Source: an uncultured Sphingobacteriales bacterium
Lineage (GTDB): Bacteria > Bacteroidota > Bacteroidia > Chitinophagales > Chitinophagaceae
Direction of reading: 5' to 3'
Length of the DNA: 14,677 nucleotides
NCBI GenBank assembly: GCA_937991535.1
Contig: CALKHN010000019.1
Span: 1 to 14,677, forward strand
Shown: piece after piece, positions 1-7,427 of the stretch
How the letters are laid out: the number at the start of each line of letters is the position of its first letter
How positions within the stretch are numbered: the stretch's first letter is position 1
Position numbers and translations under genes: made by a program
The notes under the pieces: generated by a model
Databases searched by the model: none
Seen by the model: only the letters and a program-made list of their open reading frames with translations
What the model was told of the DNA's origin: nothing

Positions 1-40
1 AAAAAATATTCAACCGGGCGTGCAGCCTTTTCTCATCATT

Positions 41-128
41 GAAGGTGAGAGGGGAGAGGTGAAAGGTGAAGGTGAGAGGTGAGACAAGTTCAGCCGATCT
101 GATAGCTGAAAGCTGATCGCTGATAGCC
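41..128. repeat. Purine-rich GAGAGGTGA-type repeat plus AGCTGA-type repeat in the spacer
   Basis: Positions 41-85 consist almost only of A, G and T in repeats of GGTGAGAGG, GAGGTGAAAGG and GGTGAGAGGTGAG. Positions 96-128 repeat the unit GATAGCTGAAAGCTGAT in degenerate form. Such low-complexity repeats are common between genes in Chitinophagaceae-like genomes (recollection, not checked). A related purine-rich stretch follows bamA at the other end of the window. No gene is visible in 1-141, although the tail of an upstream gene may end within the first 40-80 bases. No clear promoter box was found here. Confidence 0.6.
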
Positions 129-141
129 CAGAAATACCATT

Positions 142-438
142 ATGAAGATTTTTAAAAATATACCTTCCTGGCTAAAAAACAAGTACAGCCTTACCCTGCT
201 GGTATTTGTGGTATGGCTTGTATTTTTTGATCATAATGATTTGTTTATGCAAATGGAAAGAACAAGCGAATTGAAACAGCTTGAAAAAGGGAAGGACTAT
301 TACACAGAACAAATAAGGGAAATGAAAAAGGAGCTTTTGGAGTTGGATAATGATCCCGCTTCGCTGGAAAAGGTGGCCAGGGAAAGATATTTGATGAAGA
401 AGGACAACGAAGATGTATTTATCATCGAAGAAAAATAA
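142..438 (+). CDS. Septum formation initiator family protein (DivIC/FtsB-like)
   Basis: This is a small bitopic inner-membrane protein of 98 residues, the usual length for the DivIC/FtsB family. These proteins act in the divisome with FtsL and FtsQ/DivIB and link the division site to septal peptidoglycan synthesis. Visible features are a short basic cytoplasmic N-terminus (residues 1-14), one hydrophobic segment at about 15-29, a charged heptad-like coiled coil at about 38-68, and a C-terminal ARERYLMKK...EDVFII stretch typical of Bacteroidota members (VAREKY.MK...ED.F.I). In many Bacteroidota this gene lies near enolase, but nothing upstream is complete enough here to show that. The start is the only sensible ATG before the membrane segment, and no Shine-Dalgarno sequence is evident. 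The family call is firm. Whether it is the FtsB or the DivIC counterpart cannot be decided from sequence. Confidence 0.88.
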   Translation: MKIFKNIPSWLKNKYSLTLLVFVVWLVFFDHNDLFMQMERTSELKQLEKGKDYYTEQIREMKKELLELDNDPASLEKVARERYLMKKDNEDVFIIEEK

Positions 439-610
439 TTTTACTAAATTTTTGTGCTTTTCACAATATCTGCTCTCTTGCCTCGTTTTAACAAAGCAAC
501 TTTATCCCCGCCCGTTGACAAACACCTGGAAACACTATTAATCCGTATTGTCCTGAATATCCTAAAAACCGTATAATTGAGATTATTGTGAATTCTAAAA
601 CGAATGGCGC

Positions 611-844
611 ATGGATATTTTTACACCTGAAAACATGATACGATTCCTCTACAAAGAAACCTCAGCCGAAGAAACTGCTGCAATACAGCTTGCTTTGGAG
701 ACGGACTGGACACTGCGGGAGAAGTTTGAGATTCTTAAAAATGCACTTGAGGGTCTTAATACCATTCATCTTTCTCCGCGTCCTTCTGCAATACAGTCGT
801 TATTGCGTTATGCCGGTATTGGCAAAGAGGTCGAGCATCATTAA
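611..844 (+). CDS. Conserved-looking 77-residue protein, function unknown; resembles the N-terminus of an anti-sigma factor
   Basis: I do not recognise a named family. The 77-residue product is predicted to be soluble and mostly helical, with no signal peptide or membrane segment. Its first 30 residues (RFLYKETSAEE...ALE) resemble the cytoplasmic N-termini of Bacteroidota anti-sigma factors, including the FecR encoded at 2618 (RFLANSISPEE...MAL). The middle is charged (residues 31-50). The end has a LSPRPSAIQSLLRYA stretch that looks like a conserved peptide. The start at 611 was chosen because the ATG at 604 is in another frame and stops at once. It stands 49 bp before nth, on the same strand, and a promoter-like box lies between them. 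It could be a small regulator or a structural partner, but no function is assigned. Confidence 0.72.
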   Translation: MDIFTPENMIRFLYKETSAEETAAIQLALETDWTLREKFEILKNALEGLNTIHLSPRPSAIQSLLRYAGIGKEVEHH

Positions 845-865
845 CTTATTGTCAGTCAGTTAGCT

Positions 866-873
866 TATTTTTG
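866..873 (+). promoter_or_regulatory. Candidate Bacteroidota -7 box (TATTTTTG) before nth
   Basis: TATTTTTG matches the Bacteroidota -7 consensus TAnnTTTG and ends 20 bp before the nth start. The nearest TTG (849-851) is only 14 bp upstream, shorter than the usual spacing of about 19 bp, so the -33 element is poor. This is a candidate only. Confidence 0.33.
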
Positions 874-893
874 AGTGATCAGGAAAATTTCCA

Positions 894-1643
894 ATGACGC
901 AAAAAGAAAGGTATAGCTTTGTGCTGAACTGGTTCGGGCAACATGCACCCGATGCAGAAACCGAATTGATATATGATAATCCTTACCAGCTTCTGGTATC
1001 GGTTATTCTATCGGCACAGTGTACCGACAAACGGGTAAATCTTACTACCCCGGCTATTTTTGAAAAATACCCTTCCCCGCAAGCGCTTTCGAAAGCAAGT
1101 TTCGGTGAGCTTTTTCCTTATATAAGAAGTATTTCTTATCCCAACAACAAAACGAAGCACCTTATTGGCATGGCCAAGATGCTGGTTGAGCAATTTAATG
1201 GCGAAGTTCCACTAACCGTTGAAGCGCTTATGCAGTTACCCGGTGTTGGCAGAAAAACGGCAAATGTAATTACCTCGGTTATAGATCAGCAGCCCAATAT
1301 GGCGGTAGACACACATGTTTTTCGTGTTGCCGGCCGCATTGGACTAACCCGCAATGCCAAAACACCGCTGGCAGCAGAAAAGCAACTCATTAAAAATATT
1401 CCAACCGGGCTGATCCATAAAGCGCATCATTGGCTTATATTGCACGGCCGGTATATTTGTGTTGCCCGCAAACCCAAATGCAACGAATGCGGATTAAGAC
1501 CGGTTTGTAAGTATTATCAGCAAAACATAGCGCGGGCGGAAAGCGTAAAAAAACTCAAACGGGTAAAGATTAAAGCTGAATCCAAAGAGCTAGAAAAGTC
1601 AGGGTATATCCCGCCTTGTGGAGGCGCACGCCTGCTTCGCTAA
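894..1643 (+). CDS. nth: Endonuclease III (DNA glycosylase/AP lyase)
   Basis: This is a bifunctional base-excision repair enzyme that removes oxidised pyrimidines and nicks abasic sites by beta-elimination. The helix-hairpin-helix LPGVGRKTAN lies at about residues 115-124 with catalytic lysine K121. The catalytic aspartate is D139 in AVDTHVFRV. The [4Fe-4S] ligands C189, C196, C199 and C205 have the family spacing C-x6-C-x2-C-x5-C. The N-terminal region (LLVSVILSAQCTDKRVN, from residue 33) also matches the family. At 249 residues it is about 38 longer than the E. coli enzyme. The extra length is a lysine-rich tail (about 212-236) followed by an odd end, SGYIPPCGGARLLR, encoded by a GC-rich, hairpin-like stretch. 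The tail may be lineage-specific or a stop lost into a neighbouring repeat. The core is complete and should be active. Confidence 0.96.
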   Translation: MTQKERYSFVLNWFGQHAPDAETELIYDNPYQLLVSVILSAQCTDKRVNLTTPAIFEKYPSPQALSKASFGELFPYIRSISYPNNKTKHLIGMAKMLVEQFNGEVPLTVEALMQLPGVGRKTANVITSVIDQQPNMAVDTHVFRVAGRIGLTRNAKTPLAAEKQLIKNIPTGLIHKAHHWLILHGRYICVARKPKCNECGLRPVCKYYQQNIARAESVKKLKRVKIKAESKELEKSGYIPPCGGARLLR

Positions 1644-1730
1644 TTAGAAATGTAGCCATTTCATCCGGTTATCCGGCACTAATGTTTTATTTTTCATAAT
1701 TTCAGGCTCCAAAACAACTCATTACCCGAA

Positions 1731-2321
1731 ATGCTTATAAACAGAGAACATGAATTGTTGCTGAAGATCGCGTCGGGAAGCGAAGCGGCATTCAGAGAGT
1801 TGTTCCAGGCGTATCGCAGAAAATTGTTCAGTTATATTCTTAAAATAACAACATCAAGGGAAATTGCTGAAGACACCGTCCAGGATATCTTTTTGAAGTT
1901 GTGGTCTGTGCGCGAAACCCTTCCTGCCATCGGTAATATGAATGCCTACCTGCACCGGATGGCTCATAATTATGCCTACCACGGGTTCCGGCAGCTGGCA
2001 AGAGAAACATTGCTTCTGGAGCACCTGAGGGAGCAGGAAGGTGGCGATTCGGGCAATCCGGCACGGGAACTACTGTCGAAGGAAGCTACAGCCTATATTC
2101 AACTCCTGGTTGACCGGCTCACCCCCCAGCAACGCAAAGTTTTTTTGCTGAGCCGGGAGGACGGTTTGAAACAGGAAGAAATTGCCAGCCGGCTCAATAT
2201 TTCTATTTCTACTGTTAAAAAGCATATGGTAGATGCCCTGTCTTTTCTCCGGGAACAGATCCGGCAAAATTACAGCATGTACGCCACCGCCTTGTTTGCT
2301 ATTCATCAGCTCTACTTGTGA
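1731..2321 (+). CDS. RNA polymerase sigma factor, ECF family (FecI-type)
   Basis: This is an alternative sigma factor of 196 residues, normal for Bacteroidota FecI-type ECF factors. Region 2 spans about residues 20-92, with the characteristic REIAEDTVQDIFLKLW (about 43-58) and a following LHRMAHNYAYHGFR. Region 4 spans about 122-176, with LTPQQRKVFLLSREDGLKQEEIA and the helix-turn-helix LNISISTVKKHM that reads the -35 element. There is a short hydrophobic tail (about 181-196). It starts 87 bp after nth and is followed, after an unusually long 296-bp gap, by its likely partner FecR at 2618 and an STN-bearing SusC. It is therefore expected to drive transcription of the SusC/SusD operon when the substrate is sensed at the outer membrane. 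The family is clear; the regulon is inferred from neighbours only. Confidence 0.93.
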   Translation: MLINREHELLLKIASGSEAAFRELFQAYRRKLFSYILKITTSREIAEDTVQDIFLKLWSVRETLPAIGNMNAYLHRMAHNYAYHGFRQLARETLLLEHLREQEGGDSGNPARELLSKEATAYIQLLVDRLTPQQRKVFLLSREDGLKQEEIASRLNISISTVKKHMVDALSFLREQIRQNYSMYATALFAIHQLYL

Positions 2322-2617
2322 TGGGTGCCGGGTAAATTTGTGTATAGCCGGTAACCTCTTGCTGGTTTCTTGATTTTTGATTTTCTGATTTATTTGGTTC
2401 TTCTCCCTTCGGACTTCGGGATTATGACTTCGGATTTGTGATTTCACTGGTTCTTGTCTTTTGCCTCCTGGTGCTTTTTAGGCATAAGTTTAAGGCAGAA
2501 AATATGGTCTCCACATTTATATCTCCTCTCCAGGCAAACACTATTTCAAAAAAAATTTGATTTCCTCTTGTCCTAAATCTTTTTCTTTTACTCTTATTAT
2601 TCGTTAATGCCCGTTAT
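2322..2617. other. 296-bp spacer between sigma factor and anti-sigma factor, pyrimidine-rich with short repeats
   Basis: No convincing gene is visible. The + strand is strongly T/C-rich. Positions 2369-2392 repeat the GATTTTTGATTTTCTGATTT theme. Positions 2407-2446 contain three copies of a CTTCGG core (2407-2412, 2414-2419, 2428-2433), two of them as GACTTCGG, which resembles the short degenerate repeats scattered between genes in this group. A TAAATTTG box at 2333-2340 fits the -7 consensus but has no well-spaced -33 element. A T-rich tract runs up to the fecR start. The spacer could hold a separate promoter for fecR, which would uncouple it from the sigma gene. Confidence 0.5.
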
Positions 2618-3796
2618 ATGCCGAACAAATTAAAGGAATTATTTAAGCGCTTCCTTGCAAATAGTATTTCGCCTGAAGAAAAAAAGGAGCTAATGGGAAT
2701 GGCACTGGAGACCGGCTTGCAGGATGAGTTGAAGCAGGTTATCAAAGATGCCTGGCAGCAAACGGGGGAAGATGAAGATATTACGGACGCCAAAGCGGAG
2801 GAGCTGATGCAAAAAATTTTTGCGGAGAGCTCCGAAAACAAAACCAAGCTGACACCTATCAGCAAAAGAACCGGATGGCGAAGCATTGCAGCGGCAGCAG
2901 CAATTGTTACCGCATTAGGAACAGCAACATATTACGCGGCCATTCATAAGTCGGGCAACCCTCCTGAAATCGTAAAAACCACTGCACTTTCTTTAGATGT
3001 AAAACCACCCCAAACCAACCGGGCAATCATTGTAATGGCCGGCGGTAAAACCGTGTACTTAGACAGCACCGTCAATGGAATACTGGCGGTGCAGGACAAT
3101 ATGCAACTGATCAGGCTGGATGACGGCCAGATAGCCTACCGTGGTTCAGCCAAAGAATTGATCTATAACACGCTAACTAACCCACGGGGCAGTAAAGTCA
3201 TCAATATGACTTTGTCCGATGGCAGCCAGGTTTGGCTGAACGCAGGTTCATCCGTCACCTATCCGGTTACGTTTATCGGCGATGAAAGAAAAGTATCCGT
3301 TACGGGTGAGGCCTATTTTGAGGTGGCACATGATATTGCAAAGCCATTCACCGTAAGCAAAGGAGACCTGCAGGTGCAGGTATTGGGTACCCGGTTCAAT
3401 ATAAACGCATATGATGATGAGGGCAATGCCAGGATAACATTGCTGCAGGGCTCCGTAAAAGTAAAGAATGGTAAAAAAGAAGATATACTGCAACCCGGCC
3501 AGCAGGCACAGATTGCTGCAGGGATAAAAATAATCAGCGATATAGATGTAGAACAGGCAATAGCGTGGAAAAACGGCTTGTTTGTTTTTGACAGGGCGGA
3601 TATCAGGGATGTGATGCGGCAACTGGCACGCTGGTATGATCTGGACGTATATTACACAGACGATATCCCAAAAGGGAAATTTAAGGGAGAAATTTCAAAA
3701 GACCTGACCTTATCGCAGGTATTGAACGGGCTAACCACAGCGAGAATTCATTTTACAATGGAAGGCGGCAATAAGATCACCATTTTGCCGGAATAG
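2618..3796 (+). CDS. FecR family anti-sigma factor / sigma regulator with DUF4974
   Basis: This inner-membrane regulator holds or activates the ECF sigma factor and receives the signal from the outer-membrane transporter. It has 392 residues, the usual length for Bacteroidota FecR proteins. A cytoplasmic N-terminal helical region (about 1-87) would bind the sigma factor. One membrane segment lies at about 88-109 (alanine-rich, followed by TYYAAIHK). The periplasmic FecR domain spans about 188-283 (LSDGSQVWLNAGSSVTYP, then VTGEAYFEVAHD and VLGTRFNINAY). The C-terminal DUF4974-like region spans about 322-390 (FVFDRADIRDVMRQLARWYDLDV). In this class the C-terminal region contacts the STN domain of the transporter, which is present in the next gene. 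The start ATG at 2618 gives a normal N-terminus. The substrate cue is not deducible. Confidence 0.94.
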   Translation: MPNKLKELFKRFLANSISPEEKKELMGMALETGLQDELKQVIKDAWQQTGEDEDITDAKAEELMQKIFAESSENKTKLTPISKRTGWRSIAAAAAIVTALGTATYYAAIHKSGNPPEIVKTTALSLDVKPPQTNRAIIVMAGGKTVYLDSTVNGILAVQDNMQLIRLDDGQIAYRGSAKELIYNTLTNPRGSKVINMTLSDGSQVWLNAGSSVTYPVTFIGDERKVSVTGEAYFEVAHDIAKPFTVSKGDLQVQVLGTRFNINAYDDEGNARITLLQGSVKVKNGKKEDILQPGQQAQIAAGIKIISDIDVEQAIAWKNGLFVFDRADIRDVMRQLARWYDLDVYYTDDIPKGKFKGEISKDLTLSQVLNGLTTARIHFTMEGGNKITILPE

Positions 3797-3864
3797 CCTA
3801 ATGCTATGTCAAAACTATAATAAAAACAGCGATACGCTAAATAAAAAAGATGGGCTGAAAATAA

Positions 3865-3898
3865 AAACCGGGAGAAGATTGGACCCTTACCCGGCTTT
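3865..3898 (+). promoter_or_regulatory. Possible weak hairpin between fecR and susC
   Basis: AAACCGGG (3865-3872) can pair with CCCGGCTTT (3890-3898) with one bulged base, a 17-base loop and a short T-rich sequence after it. It lies in the 162-bp spacer between fecR and susC and could be a weak terminator or attenuator separating the regulatory genes from the transporter genes. The stem is short and the T-run poor. Confidence 0.22.
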
Positions 3899-3958
3899 AT
3901 TCAGGCTAATGATTAACGGGCATAACTGCTTATTACTTAACCTAAACAATGTAAAAGT

Positions 3959-6900
3959 ATGCAAATTAAGTCTCTTTACAAGCCCTCCTTTTCTTTGAGG
4001 ACGGGTGCAGCAGGGATCTTTACCAAAACCTGCCCCGCGGGGTTACACGGGGTGCTGTTGGGTATGAAACTAACGATTGTTTTATTGCTCGCTGCCATGT
4101 TGCAGGCAACGGCGAAATCCGATGCGCAAACTGTTACTTATGCTGGCGAATCCGTCAACCTGGAGAAAGTTTTTGTGATTATCAAGAAACAGACGGGTTA
4201 TGTATTTTTTTACCGGGAGGAAGACATCAGGGGCTTGCCGGCTGTTTCTGTTTATTTCAGGAATACACCTCTTGCAACAGCCCTTCAGGAAACATTAAAA
4301 GGGTTTCCGCTGCAGTACAGCATTCAGGGCAAAACCATTTTTATTACCACAACAACAGGCGCCGGTAAAAAGAAAAATGCGATACAGGAGGAAACGGTTT
4401 CAGCAGAGCTGTGGGGGGAAATAACAGGCGTGGTGAGAGACAAGGAGGGAACGCCAATGGAGGGTGTGAGCGTAACGGTTAAAAGGACTCAAACGGGTAC
4501 TACTACCAATGCCGACGGACGCTTCCAGTTATCTGTACCCTCAGCCAATAACATAGAACTTGTTTTTTCTTTTGTGGGATATGGTACACAAACAGTAAAG
4601 GTGGGAAGCCGGACTGTTTTAGATATAGTGCTGGAGGAAGCGGTTTCTGATTTGAGCGATGTAGTGGTTATCGGGTATGGAACCCAAAAAAGAAGTTCTG
4701 TTACTGCTTCTATTTCCAGGATTGAAAATGACAAATTGGATCAAATCCCTACCGGAAGGTTGGAAAATGCTATCATTGGCCGCATGGCTGGCGTTAACAT
4801 TACTACACAGCATGACAGGCCGGGGGAGGCTCCTGAAATTAATATAAGAGGATATAATTCTATTAGTGCGGGTAACTCACCTTTAATCGTAATTGATGGG
4901 GTTCCCGGAGGAAACCTGGGATCAATAAACATGAATGATATTGAGTCTATTGAAGTATTAAAGGATGCTTCTTCTGCCGCTATTTACGGGTCAAGAGGCG
5001 CCGGTGGCGTGCTGCTGGTTACAACAAAAAGAGGGAAAAGCGGCAAGCCGGTTTTGAGTATTAATGCCTATTCCGGATTTTCAAAGGCGATGTTGTATGA
5101 CGACTGGATCACGGGTAAAGAATGGTATGATCTTTTGGTTAAATACCAAAACAGGGCCTTTGCAACTACAGGGGGCGACGTTTCTATACCTATGATAGGA
5201 GATTCCCGGCGCCCCCTGAGTTATCAATTGGATCCGGTTATCTATCAGCTTCCCCAAACCAATTGGGAAAAGGAGGTGACCCGTATAGCGCCCATTCAGA
5301 ATTATAACGTTACCGTTAGCGGAGGAAGTGAAAATATTAGATATTATGTTTCCGGTACTTACGGTAACGAACAGGGAGTAATAAAGACCGCCGGTTACGA
5401 GACTTTTAACTTCCGGGCAAATCTTAATATAAAGGTTAATAAGAGCATTGATATGGGAATAGAGCTGAACCCCCGGTATATCAAACGACGGTTAGCAGGA
5501 GGAGGAGCAATGATTAATTTTAACAAGTACCCCTATTTTACCGCTCCGTATAAGGTGAATGGAAAGTATCCCAGAACAATTGACTATGCCTACGGGCATT
5601 CGGGGCAGGCAAGTCCGTTTACCTCTATCTATGGTACAAGAAATTTTGTTAACTCTTTATCGAACATTGGGAACGCATTTGTTAATATAAAATTAGTGGA
5701 AGGGTTGAGCCTGAGAACATCTGTTGGTACAACTACGGGCTATTCTACCAACAACAATTATACAGATGGAGATGGAGACCCTCAAGTACCTTCTGCAGGA
5801 TATGTTGATGAGTCGCATGGTATTGATTTGGTTAACGAGAATGTGTTTAGTTTTAAAAAGACGTTCAATGAAAAGCATGATTTCGATGCGCTTTTAGGGG
5901 CTTCCTATCAACTTGCTACATCGCAAACTACCAGAATGTCTGCAGTGTCCAATTCTTTCAATAACGATATCGTTCAAACCTTAAATAATGCTATTATTAA
6001 TCCCTCCTGGTCTACTTCCTCAAAAACCCAGTGGGGATTAATATCCTATTTCGGAAGGCTGAATTATGCGTATGACAATAAATATCTGTTGGTCGCCTCG
6101 CTTAGAAGGGATGGCAGCTCACGTTTTGGACAAAACAATAAGTGGGGATACTTTCCTTCGGTGTCAGCAGCCTGGCGTATTTCAAAAGAAAATTTCCTGG
6201 TTGATAACAGGTTGATCAATGAATTAAAATTGAGAGCGAGTTATGGGGAAACCGGTAATTTCAATATTGGTAATTTTCAATACCTGGGCATCGTAAGTAA
6301 TCGTGTTTTTTCACCCGATAACAAGACTGTTAACGGTATTGCCCAAACTTCTATTGCCAATCCTGATTTATCGTGGGAAAAAGTTAAATCCTACGATATA
6401 GGAGTTGATCTTGGGTTGTTTAATAACAGGTTGAACTTTAATATAGATTACTATAATAAACGTACACAGGGCATGTTATACCAGGTAAATGTGCCTGCTG
6501 TAACAGGGTTTACCAATGCTATTCAAAACATTGGTACGGTTGAAAACAAAGGATTTGAAATAGAAGTTCAGTCAAAAGTAATAGCTGATCGCGACTTTAG
6601 ATGGAATGCCTCTTTTAATTTCTCTGCCATTAAAAATAAGGTTGTGGGCCTGGGAGGTGTTAACGAAAGGATTATTCCTATATCAATTGGTATGAACTGG
6701 TTATTAAGAGTGGGGGAACCTATGTTTTCTTATTATGCTTATAAAATGATTGGCGTATATCAGGATCAGGATGAAATTAACGGAACCCCTCATTTGGCGG
6801 GAACTGTTCCGGGGAACCCCATTGTGGAAGACAGAAATCATGATGGTAAAATAAATACAGACGACAGGTATATTGCCGGCAATTACATGCCAAAAGCAAC

Positions 6901-7405
6901 GCTTGGTTTCACCAATCAATTCGCATGGAAAGGATTCGATCTAAGCTTTACTTTACAGGCTTCCTTAGGATCAAAAATCTTCAATGAAGAGTATCTTTTT
7001 TATCAGGGTCCCAATTTAGGAACGCTGCGCAGGTCTGTAAATAATCAATGGTGGTCGAAAGATGATCCCGGAGATGGAAAAACACCCGGAATAGCCCTGG
7101 CGCAATTATATAGTTATATAACCAATACCGATTACTATATTGAAGATGCGTCTTATTTAAACCTTAGAAACCTGAATCTTGGATATGATATGTCAGGTAT
7201 AGTTAAGCATACCTTTATAAAAAGCCTGAGGCTGTATCTTTCTGTAAACAATTTGTTTATTATTCAAAGTAAAAACTTTCATGGGTATAATCCTGAAGGG
7301 GTAACCAGTGGAGGGATTAACGGGATAAACAGCACGCCTGGTTTTAACCAGGGATCTGAGCCTATGAGCCGCAGAGTAGTATTTGGGATAAATGTGAATC
7401 TTTAG
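3959..7405 (+). CDS. SusC/RagA-type TonB-linked outer-membrane transporter with STN signalling domain
   Basis: This energy-dependent importer forms a 22-strand barrel that is capped by SusD, the next gene. The 1148 residues read in order: a leader whose hydrophobic core is MKLTIVLLLAAMLQA (from residue 36), with cleavage probably near 54-57 (KSDAQ); an STN domain at about 58-130; a CarboxypepD_reg-like domain at about 153-226 (GVVRDKEGTPMEGVSV, NADGRFQL, FVGYGTQ); a TonB-box-like DVVVIGYGTQKR at 234-245; a plug at about 246-356 (RMAGVNIT, INIRGYNSI, IEVLKDASSAAIYGSRGAGG); and the barrel to the C-terminus RRVVFGINVNL. The ATG at 3959 was kept because long N-terminal leaders before the MKLT core are usual for SusC proteins; M36 at 4064 is the alternative. 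The STN domain marks it as a transducer working with the upstream FecR and sigma factor. The substrate is unknown. Confidence 0.96.
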   Translation: MQIKSLYKPSFSLRTGAAGIFTKTCPAGLHGVLLGMKLTIVLLLAAMLQATAKSDAQTVTYAGESVNLEKVFVIIKKQTGYVFFYREEDIRGLPAVSVYFRNTPLATALQETLKGFPLQYSIQGKTIFITTTTGAGKKKNAIQEETVSAELWGEITGVVRDKEGTPMEGVSVTVKRTQTGTTTNADGRFQLSVPSANNIELVFSFVGYGTQTVKVGSRTVLDIVLEEAVSDLSDVVVIGYGTQKRSSVTASISRIENDKLDQIPTGRLENAIIGRMAGVNITTQHDRPGEAPEINIRGYNSISAGNSPLIVIDGVPGGNLGSINMNDIESIEVLKDASSAAIYGSRGAGGVLLVTTKRGKSGKPVLSINAYSGFSKAMLYDDWITGKEWYDLLVKYQNRAFATTGGDVSIPMIGDSRRPLSYQLDPVIYQLPQTNWEKEVTRIAPIQNYNVTVSGGSENIRYYVSGTYGNEQGVIKTAGYETFNFRANLNIKVNKSIDMGIELNPRYIKRRLAGGGAMINFNKYPYFTAPYKVNGKYPRTIDYAYGHSGQASPFTSIYGTRNFVNSLSNIGNAFVNIKLVEGLSLRTSVGTTTGYSTNNNYTDGDGDPQVPSAGYVDESHGIDLVNENVFSFKKTFNEKHDFDALLGASYQLATSQTTRMSAVSNSFNNDIVQTLNNAIINPSWSTSSKTQWGLISYFGRLNYAYDNKYLLVASLRRDGSSRFGQNNKWGYFPSVSAAWRISKENFLVDNRLINELKLRASYGETGNFNIGNFQYLGIVSNRVFSPDNKTVNGIAQTSIANPDLSWEKVKSYDIGVDLGLFNNRLNFNIDYYNKRTQGMLYQVNVPAVTGFTNAIQNIGTVENKGFEIEVQSKVIADRDFRWNASFNFSAIKNKVVGLGGVNERIIPISIGMNWLLRVGEPMFSYYAYKMIGVYQDQDEINGTPHLAGTVPGNPIVEDRNHDGKINTDDRYIAGNYMPKATLGFTNQFAWKGFDLSFTLQASLGSKIFNEEYLFYQGPNLGTLRRSVNNQWWSKDDPGDGKTPGIALAQLYSYITNTDYYIEDASYLNLRNLNLGYDMSGIVKHTFIKSLRLYLSVNNLFIIQSKNFHGYNPEGVTSGGINGINSTPGFNQGSEPMSRRVVFGINVNL

Positions 7406-7427
7406 TTTTTAAGTAAAAAAAATTGCA

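Noticed and set aside
41..85. Tandem purine-rich units considered as a CRISPR array or attachment site
   Set aside because: The units are degenerate with no regular spacer length, no cas genes and no integrase or tRNA nearby.
2333..2340. TAAATTTG box after the sigma gene as a fecR promoter
   Set aside because: It fits the -7 consensus but has no properly spaced -33 element and would leave a leader of about 280 bases; kept only as a remark on the spacer.
2070..2447. 125-codon minus-strand frame over the end of the sigma gene and the spacer
   Set aside because: It lies opposite a clear ECF sigma factor, and its remaining part is the reverse of a repeat-like T/C-rich spacer; no family features.
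3248..3622. 124-codon minus-strand frame inside fecR
   Set aside because: It is antisense to a well-supported FecR/DUF4974 coding region and looks like a shadow frame.
3801..3998. 65-codon open frame between fecR and susC
   Set aside because: It overlaps the susC start in another frame, has biased low-complexity content and no recognisable family; likely chance.
4033..4042. Perfect 10-bp palindrome CCCCGCGGGG in the susC leader region
   Set aside because: It is coding within the long N-terminal leader, and a loop-free palindrome of this size can occur by chance; no sign of an operator.
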